From NCBI GenBank assembly GCA_937875975.1, contig CALEEU010000215.1:1-6436 (forward strand): a stretch of DNA of 6,436 nt. The letters are read 5' to 3'. The notes below the pieces were generated by a model. It saw only the letters and a program-made list of their open reading frames with translations. It was not told the DNA's origin and made no database searches. The position numbers and the translations under genes were made by a program. Source of the DNA: an uncultured Opitutia bacterium. GTDB lineage: Bacteria > Verrucomicrobiota > Verrucomicrobiia > Opitutales > UBA953. Shown here one piece after another: positions 1 through 6,436 of the stretch (positions are counted from its first letter, which is position 1; each line of letters opens with the position of its first letter).

Positions 1-3000
1 AGGTCGACCCGTTGGCGACCGCCCAGCCGCCGATGAGGTTGTTGGTCAGGTTGGTGGCGCGCAGGGTGCCCGCGACGCCCGTGACGGTGGCGTTGACGCT
101 GAGGCGGATCTGGGTCGCGGAGACGATGTTGGCGATCGTCGCGTTGGCCGGCATGTTCGTGCCGGTGACGGCGAGCCCCGCAGAGAGGCCGACCGTGCTG
201 GCGACGGTGACGATGTTCGAACCGTTGGTGGTCGCGACGCCGGTGAAGTTGAAGTTGGCCGGGCCGGCGGCGCCGTTGAGCTTCTCGATGAAGACCAGGC
301 CGGAACCCGTCAGGCTCTGGTTGCCGAGCGTGTTGTAGCCGCCGCTGTTCGCGGTGGACCAGCCGTTGATGACGACCGTCTGGCGGGCGTTCGGCACGAG
401 GGTCAGGTTGCCCACGTCCATCCGGACGGTGCCGCCCATGTTCACATAGGGGCGGACGTTGAGCGTGTTGCGTCCGGAACCGGCGGTGATGCTGTCCGCG
501 CGGACGGCGATGTCGGAGGCGCCGGACCCGTCGATGCGGAACTCGCCGCCCGAGAGGGTGATCGGAGCCGCCGGGTTGAGGCGGGTCGGGTTCTCGACGG
601 CGTTGAGGCCGAAATTGTCGAGGATGAGCGCGCCGTTGTTCACGCTGACGGCGGAGGTACCGGTGAGGGCGCCTTCGTCGCGGAGGAAGAGATTGCCGCC
701 GCGGATGGTCGTGAGGCCCGTGTAGGAGCTGGCCGACGTGAGGTAGGTCGAGGTGTTGCCGGCACGGACGAGGTTCAGGTTGCCGGTGAGGGCGCCCGCG
801 AAGACGCTGTTGCCGATCGTCGTGAGGGTGGCGGCGGCGCCCGAGTTGGTGACCGTGCCGGCCTGGCCGGGCTTCTCGTTCGAGCTGCGGAGCTCGTTGA
901 TCGCCTGCGAGCGGCCGTTGAGGTCGACGATGGCGTTGAGGCCTTCGACGCGGAGGGTCGAGGCCAAGATCGCGCCCTGGGTGCCGGCGACCGGCAGCGT
1001 GTTGTCGACGGCGGAGCTGAGGTTCACCCTGCCCTGCGTGACGGTGAAGGTGCTCGGATTGAAGTAGGTCTGGGCGTTGAGGTTGAGGATACCGTCGCCG
1101 GCCTTGACGAAGCCGCCCGTCGAATTGAAGCCGAGACCGGAGCCGGCGTTGAAGTTCGCCGTGGCGCCGAGGAGGACGTGGCCGAAGATCGTGGTGCCGC
1201 CGCCGGAGCTGACGGCGCCGAGGCCGATGTCGGTGGTGCCGTCCTTCACGAGGAAGGCCGTGGCGCCGCGCAGTTCGAGGGTCAGCGGACGACCGCCCGG
1301 ACCGTAGGAGCCGAAGGCGGCGCCGAGGCCGGAGTCCAAGGAGGCCGTGCCGGAGAACGTCAGCGAGTTGACGATGGTGTCGACCGAGAGCGTCTGCGCG
1401 GACGAGACGCCCGCGTTCTGACCGAAGGCCCAGCCGCCGACGCCGTCGCCGGCGACGCCGCGCGGGGTGGTGTTGAGCTCATCGGCCGCCAGGGCGCGCC
1501 AGAAGTTGCTGAAGTTGACGGTGACCGGATTGGCGCCGCTCGGGGCGATGGTGGTGCCGCCCGTGAGCGTCACGTCGTTGCCGTTGATGGCGCCGACGGT
1601 CCAGGCGCCGGTGAAGCCGAGGCCGGTGACGTTCGCGCCGATGGCGATGCCCGCCGCCGAAGGCAGGGTGAGGAGGTAGTCCGTGCTGCCATGGTTGACG
1701 GTCGTGAGATCCGGGACCGAGACGACGTCGCGCATCAGGAAGCCCGTGCCCTTGCCCGAGGCGGAGGCGTCGGCGAGCATGTCGCCGCGGACGGAGATGT
1801 TGGTCGTGCCGTTGGCGCCGCCGCCTTGCGCGCCGCCGTTGGCGAGGAAGCTCGCGTTGCCGATGCGGAGATTGGCGACGCCGTTGCCGGAGGTCGCGCC
1901 GGAGAGGCCGGCGAACACGAGCGTGGAGTGGTTGTTGCCGCCGCCGATCGTGCCGAGGTCGAGCAGGAGAGGCTGCGCCGCGTTCGGGCGCAGCTCGATG
2001 CGACCGGAGCCGTACTGGGCATAGAGGGTCGTGATGCGTTCGGTGACCGCCGCGGAGGCGGAACCGCCTAGGAGCAGCGTGCCGCCACGCTGTTCGAGGG
2101 AGCCGGCGACATTGAGGCCGAGGCGATGATTGACCGCCGAGGTCAGGTTGCTGAGTTCGAGCACCGCACCATCGTCGACGCTGAAGACCGAGGCCGCCGA
2201 GGCGACGGTGGCCGGGAAGGCCTGACCCGCGCCGCTGTAGAGGAGGCGACCGCCTTCCACGCGGATGGTGCTCCAAGAGCCGTCGGCGACTTGGGCGGAA
2301 TCCATCGTAAGGGTGCCGGTGCCGACCTTCGTCAGCTGGGCGTAGGCCGCGTCATTGAAGCGCATCAAGCGACCGCTGAAGGCGGAGTCGCTGTCGTTGA
2401 AGCCGACATTGAGGGTCGGCGTGCCGCTGGCGCTGAAGATGTCACCCGCGCCGGAGAGGGAACCCCAGGTGGTCGTCTGCCCGCCGAGGTCGTAACGGGC
2501 GCCCGCGGCGATCGTCAGGTCCGCGAAGCGCGAACCGGCGTTGCCGGTGCCGTTACGGAGGCCGCCTGCGAGGACGTTGAAGTCGCCGGTGAAGCGGGAC
2601 TGGGCGTTGAGCTGGAGGACGCCCAGGCCGGTCTTGTTCATCGCGCCGGAGGTGGCGACGATGGCCTGCAGCTGCAGGGTGGCGCGGAGAGGATCGACGT
2701 CGCTGACGCCGTTGACGTCGATGGCGCCGACATTGATCGTGCCACCGTTGGCACCGAAACTGATACGGCCTTCGATGATGCTGATGGTACCCACGTTGGC
2801 CGAAGTGGCGAGGATGCCGCCCGCGCCGACGGTCAGGACGCCCTTGGAGCCCGTGCCGTCGCGGTTCAGGGTGTTGAACGAGCGGATGGTCGGGTTACCC
2901 GACGAGCCCACGTTGTCGAGGACGAGCCCGTACTGGGTGTTGTCACCGATGTAGTTCAGCACGCCTGCGCCCGCGATCGTGGCGTAGTTCTCAGGCGCGA

Positions 3001-6000
3001 TCCTGCCGGCGGTGAAGATATTCACCGTCGCGCCGCTGACCACGAGACCCTTCAAGGGATCGGTCGCGGCGGGGATGTTCGAAGTAGCCTCGATATGGAG
3101 CGTGCCCTGGTTGACGAAGGTGCCGCCGGTGTAGGAGTTCGTGCCGGAGAGACGCAGCACGGCGTTGCCCGACTTGGTGAACGCGACGGACTGGGCGCCG
3201 TCGGCGACATTGGCGCGGACGCGCTTATCGCTGCCACCCTGGGTGTAGATGAAGAGCTCAGGACCGCCCGAAGTGAGCGTGCCCTGGCCGTTGACGGCGC
3301 CGACGGTGTGGCCGGCGCTGGTGTAGAAGAGGAGGCCGCCCGAAGTGAGCGTCAGGGTCTGGCCGGCGGCGATATCGACGGTGTTGGCGGTCGTGCCATT
3401 GGTGCCGACATTGCCCATGCGGAGGCTGTTCAGCGTGGTGTCCGCGGCGACGACGATGGCCCCGGTGACGACAGCGTTGAGGTTCACGTTGTCGGTCGGA
3501 GCGGCCAACGCGATCGTGTTGGTCGCGGAGGTCAGGTTGGAATACGTCGGGAAACCGTCCGCGCCGAGGGCGGCGACGCCGAGACCCGGGATCGAGGTGG
3601 CGAAGTCGCTGGTGTTGACGATGGCCCAGCCGCCGAGGATGCCGCCGGTGAGGCCGGCGTTCGGCGTGGCGGGATCGGTCAGGTCGGTGCCGTTGAAGTT
3701 GCGGACGACCACGCGGGTCGACGTGCCGATGAGGCCGTTGGCGCCGGTGAAGTTGACCGTGCCACCGCCCACCGCGCGGTTGAGGCGGGTGATGTCGAGC
3801 TGCGTGGAACTGCCGACGGTGCCGGAACCGTTGACGTTGATGAACGAGTTCGAGGCGGCCAGGGTGACCACGCCGAGCAGCTCGGCCGAGGCGGCCTGCT
3901 GGCGGCCGCGCAGTTCCAGGATGCCGCCGCGCAGCGTGATGGGGGCCGCGTCGTTGAGGCGGTCGGCCAGGCCGATCGTGCCGTTGGCGTTGTCGAAGTA
4001 GAGGCCGCCGTAGTTGATCTCGACCGAGGGGGTGTTGACCAGGCGGGCGTCGTCGCGCAGGAGGAGGTTGCCGCCGTTGATGACGGTCGAACCCGTGTAG
4101 GTGTGCGCGGCGTAGAGGTTGGTGGTCTGGGTGCCCGAGCGGGTGAACTTCACGTCGCCCTGGACCGAGCCGGCCCAGTTGCGGGCGGCGTTATCGTTAT
4201 TGATCAGGAAGTGGCCCGTGGTGAGCGCGGTATTCGTGACGACGGTGTTGCCGGCGTTGTAATCCTGGTCGGCGAAGACGCCGTAGAAGAACTGCGAGCC
4301 GCCGTTGAGGTCCAGCGTGCCGCCCACGAGCGCGGCGTAGTTGTTGGACTGGATGGCGTTGGTGAGCCCGGCGCCGAGGCGCACGGTGCCCTCGTTGAGC
4401 ACGAACTGTCCGCTCAGGGAATTGGTGCCGATGGTGGTCAGGCCCGTGATCGGCGAGGTCGGCGGATCGAGCACGAGGGTGCCCGCGCCGGCCTTGATCA
4501 TGGACATGCGGCCGTTGGCGGTGCCGTTGCCGCCGTTGATCGAGGTGTCGATCGTCAGCACGGCCGAACCGACCGTCCAGATGTTGAGCGGGGAGCGGTC
4601 GTTGGTCTGGTTGAGCACGCCGCCGGAGATGCTGGTCGTGCCGCCGTCGCGGACCAGGATGCCGCCGGAGACGAGCGTGAGGCGGACGCCGTCGCCGAGG
4701 AGGAGGCTGGAGGTGCCGGCGAAGGTGAGGGAGTTGGGGATGACGTTAGCGTTGACGAGGCGGGTCCCGCCGCCGTCCAGCTTGATGTTGTTGTTCGCCG
4801 AGACCGTGGCCGAGTATTCGCTCGGCTGCAGCGGACGGACGATGCGGTCCGCCGAGCCGGCGTTGCCGCCGCCGCCCGTCTGGCTGACGGTGGCGAAGTC
4901 GGTACCGAGGCCGTTGACCGTGATATCAGCCAAGGCCCACGGGAAGATGCCCTTGCTGGCGGAGCCGTTGGCGCCGTTCGTCCCGTTGAGGGTCGAACCG
5001 CCCGCGAAGATGACGTTGGAATTGCCCGGGTCGTTGGAGACGCCGAAGTTCTCGCCGCGGAAGAGCACGGAAGCGCCGCGGGTGTCGAGGCCGCCGGTGG
5101 TCGTGTTCTGGGACGGGGCGATGTTGTCGGGCGCGCCGAAGAAGACCACGGTCATCTCGCCGGCCAGGTTCTTCTCGAGGGTGATCGTCGTGGCGCCGCG
5201 GCCGAAGGTCGGCTTGCCGAGGTTCTCGGTGAGGCTGTCGTTGACGCTCGTGCTGCCGCGGACCACGAGCTCGCCGCCGCGGAAACCGATTTCCTTGGCG
5301 TTCGCGCTGTTGGTGCCGAGACGACCGTTGGCCGTCGAGTGACCTACCCCGCTGACGGTGATGCTGCGGTCGTCGAGCCAGAGGGAGGAACCCTTGTCGA
5401 CGAAGATGCGCGAGGACCAGGTGCCGGCTTCCTCGAAGGTGGTCAGGCCGCCCTTGAGATGGAACCACTGGGCGGCGTCGACCGGGATCGTGTTGGCGTT
5501 GCGGATGCTCAGCGTACCGAGGCCGTGCTTGCGCAGGGAGGTGAGCATCGTGGCGGTGCCGCCGAGCGCGAACGGGGTGCCATCGATGATCACCATGCCG
5601 CCGAGGTCGGTATTGAAGCCGAGGACGCGGTTAGCCGTGTTGGTGATGCCGCCGGTGACGCGCAGCGTGGCGCCCGCGCGGGCGCCGAGGGAGGCGTCGA
5701 AGGCGAAGGTGATCGGGCCGGCGTAGGTGTTGTCGCCGCTGAAGCTCGAGAGCTGGCCGGAGAAGTCGATGCCCCCGTAGAGCATGTTGTTGACGCCCTG
5801 CAGGCTGAGCCCGTTGGTGATCGTGACGTTGTTGGCGAGCTCGACGCCGGTGCCGCGCCAGTCGTTCGGCGAGGCGGTGATGGCGCCGGAGCCGGCGGCG
5901 TTGCTGTGCGAGAGACGGAGCGCGCCGGTCTGGACGGTGATCGCGCCGGTCCAGCCGGTGTTGTCCGCGGCGAGTTCCAGGACGCCGGCGTTGCTCTTGC

Positions 6001-6436
6001 CGAGCGCACGATTGGCGTTGCCGGAGAGGTTGAACGGCGTGGTGAGCGTGAGCGTGCGCCCGAGGGTGACCTCGAAGGAGTTGTTGGTCTGGCCGAGGAT
6101 GAACTCGCGCGCGGTGGAGAACGTGCCCGTGGCGCGGAAGCCGACGCTGAGCAGGCCGTCCGCGTTGAGCGTGACGCTGTTGCCGGCGGCGCCCAGGGCG
6201 GCGTCGGAATTGGCGGCGAGCACGCCGCCGAGGATGTCGAGGGTGCGACCCGCGCCGCCGAACGTGTTGACTCCGCGGAGCTCGAGGGTGCCGGGGCCGG
6301 ACTTGATCAGGCCGTAGTCGTTGGCGCCGTCGTCGACCACGCCCGAGAGGATGAGGCCGGAGTTCTGGACGAAGGTGGAGGCGGTGCCGACGGAGAAGTG
6401 GGCCGGGCCGGTGAGGGTCGTCGTGCCGGTGAACTC
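1..6436 (-). CDS. Giant PATR-repeat (autotransporter-associated beta strand repeat) surface protein, internal fragment open at both ends
   Basis: One minus-strand frame (codons at 6436-6434 down to 4-2) is open for 2145 residues without a stop, so both ends of the gene lie outside the window. The fragment is made of PATR-like units (K-[ST]-G-x-G-x-L core, then YTG, then GGxL) separated by Gly/Asn/Thr/Ala-rich spacers. Alternating hydrophobic residues suggest a long right-handed beta-helix. No cysteine, membrane segment, signal peptide, catalytic motif, beta-barrel or PEP-CTERM tail is seen, but the parts that would carry the last items are missing. Known members of this family are secreted or surface-displayed; some end in an autotransporter barrel and others in a sorting signal, and which applies here cannot be told. 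Role in adhesion or as an extracellular scaffold is inference only. Frame identity is very secure; family assignment is strong; function is unknown. Confidence 0.93.
77..232 (-). repeat. GLxxGxxVTG-type insert, copy 2 (residues 2069-2120)
   Basis: TTNGSNIVTVASTVGLSAGL is followed by AVTGTNMPANATIANI and TQIRLSVNATVTG. This is the better conserved of the two copies and closely follows the pattern I recall for this segment type, with Met in place of the usual Ile before Pro. It lies 18 residues before the GGWA motif at 23-25. Confidence 0.6.
674..790 (-). repeat. PATR-like repeat 10 (residues 1883-1921), start of super-module D
   Basis: LTGNLNLVRAGNTSTYLTSA continues to SSYTGLTTIRGGNLFLRDE. 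The second half is a close match to the same part of repeat 5; the first half is degenerate in both, which sets these two units apart from the other eight. Confidence 0.8.
1013..1114 (-). repeat. PATR-like repeat 9 (residues 1775-1808)
   Basis: GFVKAGDGILNLNAQTYFNP is a good core; the closing strand is FTVTQGRVNLSS. The sequence after it (NAIVDLNGRSQAINELRSS) parallels the stretch after repeat 4, so the arrangement 'PATR, DLNGxSQ, super-module' occurs twice. Confidence 0.82.
1115..1510 (-). other. GGWA motif C and following segment (residues 1643-1774)
   Basis: RGVAGDGVGGWAFGQNAGVS contains the third W-A motif (Trp codon at 1430-1432). It is followed by VDTIVNSLTFSGTASLDSG, which echoes NSLTFAGTSSL after the PWA motif of super-module A, and by LVKDGTTDIGLGAVSSGGG, which echoes LVRDGGTTSISGG there. 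Unlike A, B and D, the part before this motif has no readable RLNxAAPITLxGG landmark. Confidence 0.55.
1511..1687 (-). repeat. GLxxGxxVTG-type insert, copy 1 (residues 1584-1642)
   Basis: STDYLLTLPSAAGIAIGANV is followed by TGLGFTGAWTVGAINGNDVTLT. It aligns by pattern with the segment at 77-232: a short V/L strand pair, G-[IL]-x-x-G-x-x-V-T-G, an x-x-I strand, then a x-V/I-x-L-[ST] strand. From memory, similar segments ('G..V.G.GIP..T.I..I') occur in many bacterial and phage beta-rich proteins. The copy ends 27 residues before the GGWA motif at 1430. Confidence 0.5.
1688..2221 (-). other. Long stretch without a PATR core (residues 1406-1583)
   Basis: About 178 residues carry no K-x-G-x-G core. 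Readable pieces include VFSVDDGAVLELSNLTSA, SLEQRGGTLLLGGSASAA, RITTLYAQYGSGRIELRP, LDLGTIGGGNNHSTLVFAG and a glycine-rich loop NGGAQGGGANGTTN. The alternating hydrophobic pattern persists. The segment is as open and G/C-biased in codon use as its neighbours, so I see no sign of an inserted foreign domain. Confidence 0.5.
2222..2341 (-). repeat. PATR-like repeat 8 (residues 1366-1405)
   Basis: AQLTKVGTGTLTMDSAQVAD is a clear core; the turn is DGSWST in place of YTGGT, and the closing strand is IRVEGGRLLYSG. A short spacer (TLNVGFNDSDSAFSGRLM) separates it from repeat 7. Confidence 0.85.
2543..2644 (-). repeat. PATR-like repeat 7 (residues 1265-1298)
   Basis: AMNKTGLGVLQLNAQSRFTG has a consensus core, followed by DFNVLAGGLRNGTG. 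The core closely resembles repeat 9 (VKAGDGILNLNAQTYF), both carrying the unusual LNAQ where most family members have LSGAN or similar. Confidence 0.85.
2645..3082 (-). other. Beta-strand spacer between repeats 6 and 7 (residues 1119-1264)
   Basis: The segment contains GAGVLNYIGDNTQYGLVLDN, then RSFNTLNRDGTGSKGVLTVG, then INVGAIDVNGVSDVDPLR. It keeps the alternating hydrophobic pattern but lacks a full PATR core. It shows no recognisable domain of its own and is most simply more solenoid. Confidence 0.5.
3083..3190 (-). repeat. PATR-like repeat 6 (residues 1083-1118), best consensus match
   Basis: SVAFTKSGNAVLRLSGTNSY continues into TGGTFVNQGTLHIEAT. This matches the PATR pattern over its whole length: K-S-G, x-L-x-L-S-G, N-x-Y-T-G-G-T, then a G-T-L strand. 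It is the single strongest unit for the family call. Confidence 0.92.
3191..3595 (-). other. Spacer following GGWA of super-module B (residues 948-1082)
   Basis: This coding segment follows DFAT with a long series of short beta strands rich in Asn, Thr and Ala (for example TDNVNLNAVVTGAIVVAADT). It includes two copies of the hexapeptide TLTSGG, encoded by an identical 17-base stretch at 3264-3280 and 3336-3352. No separate domain is recognised. Confidence 0.5.
3596..4153 (-). repeat. Super-module B, PATR unit to GGWA motif (residues 762-947)
   Basis: Landmarks in order: TYTGSTVINGGNLLLRDD, then RLNDAAPITLRGG at 3923-3961, then LDITRLNRAVGGGTVNFTG, then GILGGWAIVNTSDFAT with the Trp codon at 3626-3628. 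RLNDAAPITLRGG is identical to the copy in super-module D at 11 of 13 positions. The order is the same as in copies A and D, which supports an internal duplication rather than chance resemblance of simple beta strands. Confidence 0.7.
4049..4153 (-). repeat. PATR-like repeat 5 (residues 762-796), start of super-module B
   Basis: The core is degenerate (VKFTRSGTQTTNLYAA), but HTYTGSTVINGGNLLLRDD is a good match to the second half of the family pattern. It pairs with repeat 10, which reads SSYTGLTTIRGGNLFLRDE at the same place in super-module D. Confidence 0.8.
4373..4504 (-). repeat. PATR-like repeat 4 (residues 645-688)
   Basis: The core SMIKAGAGTLVLDPP is typical. An insertion (TTIGTNSLSGQ) precedes the last strand, FVLNEGTVRLG. 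The following stretch includes GGTLDLNGGSQ, which corresponds to NAIVDLNGRSQ after repeat 9, so the two regions share an extended arrangement leading into super-modules B and D. Confidence 0.85.
4505..4889 (-). other. Segment after the PWA motif with IRPL..EY and SGG motifs (residues 516-644)
   Basis: After DFAT comes a glycine-rich loop (SQTGGGGNAG), then RIVRPLQPSEYSATV, then PNSLTFAGTSSLLLGDG and LVSGGILVRDGGTTSISGG. From memory of large verrucomicrobial PATR proteins, a 'GGWA..DFAT..RPL..EY..NSL' series is a recurrent arrangement; this has not been searched. NSLTFAGTSSL recurs as NSLTFSGTASL after the GGWA motif at 1430, so the post-GGWA part is also repeated within this protein. Confidence 0.6.
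4896..5539 (-). repeat. Super-module A, PATR unit to PWA motif (residues 300-514)
   Basis: Order of landmarks: PATR core KHGLGTL, strand-turn segment, RLGTNSANAKEIGFRGGELV (GG at residues 387-388), then GASVLFRGENFG, and finally GIFPWALADI followed by DFAT. The same order occurs in copies B (3596-4153) and D (2-790), where the middle landmark reads RLNxAAPITLxGG and the last reads GGWA. Copy A is the most diverged at the sequence level, so its homology rests on order and spacing as well as on short matches. Confidence 0.55.
5417..5539 (-). repeat. PATR-like repeat 3 (residues 300-340), start of super-module A
   Basis: The core SLRKHGLGTLSIRNANT is clear. The YTG turn is replaced by IPVDAAQWFHL, then KGGLTTFEEAGTW closes the unit. 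It opens the first copy of the larger module that ends at the PWA motif near 4937. Confidence 0.75.
5540..5902 (-). other. Beta-strand spacer between PATR-like repeats 2 and 3 (residues 179-299)
   Basis: This coding stretch reads as short beta strands with Asn/Gly turns, including VELANNVTITNGLSLQG and a diverged GDNTYAGPITF that looks like the second half of a PATR unit without its K-x-G core. In this protein family such spacers follow 'GALRL...GSGAIT' segments, as seen here. No separate domain is recognised. Confidence 0.55.
5903..6001 (-). repeat. PATR-like repeat 2 (residues 146-178)
   Basis: The core is degenerate (GKSNAGVLELAADNTGWTG), but the spacing to AITVQTGALRLSHS matches the family: a hydrophobic strand, an N-T-x-x-T-G turn, then a TGAL strand. 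The 67 residues between this unit and repeat 1 are ordinary spacer with alternating hydrophobics. Confidence 0.7.
6203..6313 (-). repeat. PATR-like repeat 1 (residues 42-78)
   Basis: The segment begins GLIKSGPGTLEL, a near-consensus PATR core, followed by a shortened NTFGGAG in place of the usual NTYTGGT and then ILGGVLAANSD. It is one of the clearest units in the window and fixes the reading frame near the N-terminal side of the fragment. Confidence 0.85.

Larger units (their letters stand above)
2..790 (-). repeat. Super-module D, PATR unit to GGWA motif, cut by window edge (residues 1883-2145)
   Basis: Landmarks in order: YTGLTTIRGGNLFLRDE, then RLNPAAPITLSGG at 545-583, then GSGLVFIEKLNGAAG, then the GLxxGxxVTG insert at 77-232, then NLIGGWAVANGST with the Trp codon at 23-25. 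GG to Trp is 174 residues against 99 in copy B; the 52-residue insert accounts for most of the difference. The module presumably continues past the window. Confidence 0.7.

Noticed and set aside
1178..2071. Open + strand frame of 297 codons starting MAEDRG
   Set aside because: It is antisense to the confirmed minus-strand gene. Its translation is only Ala, Gly, Arg, Glu, Asp and Val in low-complexity runs with no domain, as expected opposite G/C-biased codons.
1479..2276. Minus-strand frame of 265 codons starting MEHHPRG
   Set aside because: It is out of phase with the main frame on the same strand and reads as Arg/His/Pro-rich sequence, typical of a shifted frame in GC-rich DNA.
4341..5342. 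Open + strand frame of 333 codons
   Set aside because: Pro, Val, Arg and Ser-rich antisense translation with no motif; it overlaps the PATR frame, which carries the recognisable repeats.
4926..5468. Minus-strand frame of 180 codons, Arg/His/Gln-rich
   Set aside because: Same explanation: a shifted frame over super-module A, while the main frame gives PATR and PWA landmarks there.
1..6436. CRISPR array, tandem DNA repeats, insertion sequence, tRNA or rRNA
   Set aside because: The repeats are protein-level and diverged in DNA; spacing is irregular and no terminal inverted repeats, transposase or structured RNA is seen.
1..6436. Frameshift or pseudogene break in the giant frame
   Set aside because: Repeat landmarks at both ends and in the middle (codons starting at 2, 1430, 1922, 3626, 4937 and 6434) are all in the same phase, and no in-frame stop was found.
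1..6436. A novel multi-gene system (defence, secretion or biosynthesis)
   Set aside because: Only one gene is present, and no enzyme, nuclease or transporter motif can be read in it.

Overview
The whole window is the inside of one very large gene on the minus strand. Read from 6436 down to 2 it is a single uninterrupted frame of 2145 codons with no stop, and neither its start codon nor its stop codon lies in the window. I checked every TTA, CTA and TCA triplet that I found on the + strand; none falls in this frame. No intergenic DNA, promoter, RNA gene, terminator or mobile element is visible.

The translation is a low-complexity, exported-type, repetitive beta-strand protein rich in Gly, Ala, Thr, Asn, Ser, Val and Leu. 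It belongs to the family annotated as 'autotransporter-associated beta strand repeat-containing protein' (PATR repeats). About ten PATR-like units can be read, with cores such as 'KSGPGTLEL', 'KTGLGVLQL' and 'KVGTGTLTM' followed by 'YTG' and 'GGxL'. Between them lie longer spacers of the same beta-solenoid style. There is no cysteine in the 2145 residues.

Above the single repeats there is a second level of organisation. A module of roughly 190-260 residues, running from a PATR unit through a 'RLNxAAPITLxGG' segment to a 'GGWA' or 'PWA' motif, occurs three times (residues about 300-514, 762-947 and 1883-2145, the last cut by the window edge). A fourth GGWA motif, at residue 1669, is preceded by different sequence. 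Two of the four W-A motifs carry an extra 50-60 residue insert of the 'GLxxGxxVTG' type just before them.

The organism is probably a high-GC bacterium from the Verrucomicrobiota (Opitutales-like) or a related PVC lineage. Giant PATR proteins with GGWA-type segments are common there, and codon use is strongly biased to G or C in third positions. This assignment comes from remembered family style, not from a search. I see no enzyme domain, defence system or novel multi-gene system here. The interesting content is the hierarchical modular structure of the protein.
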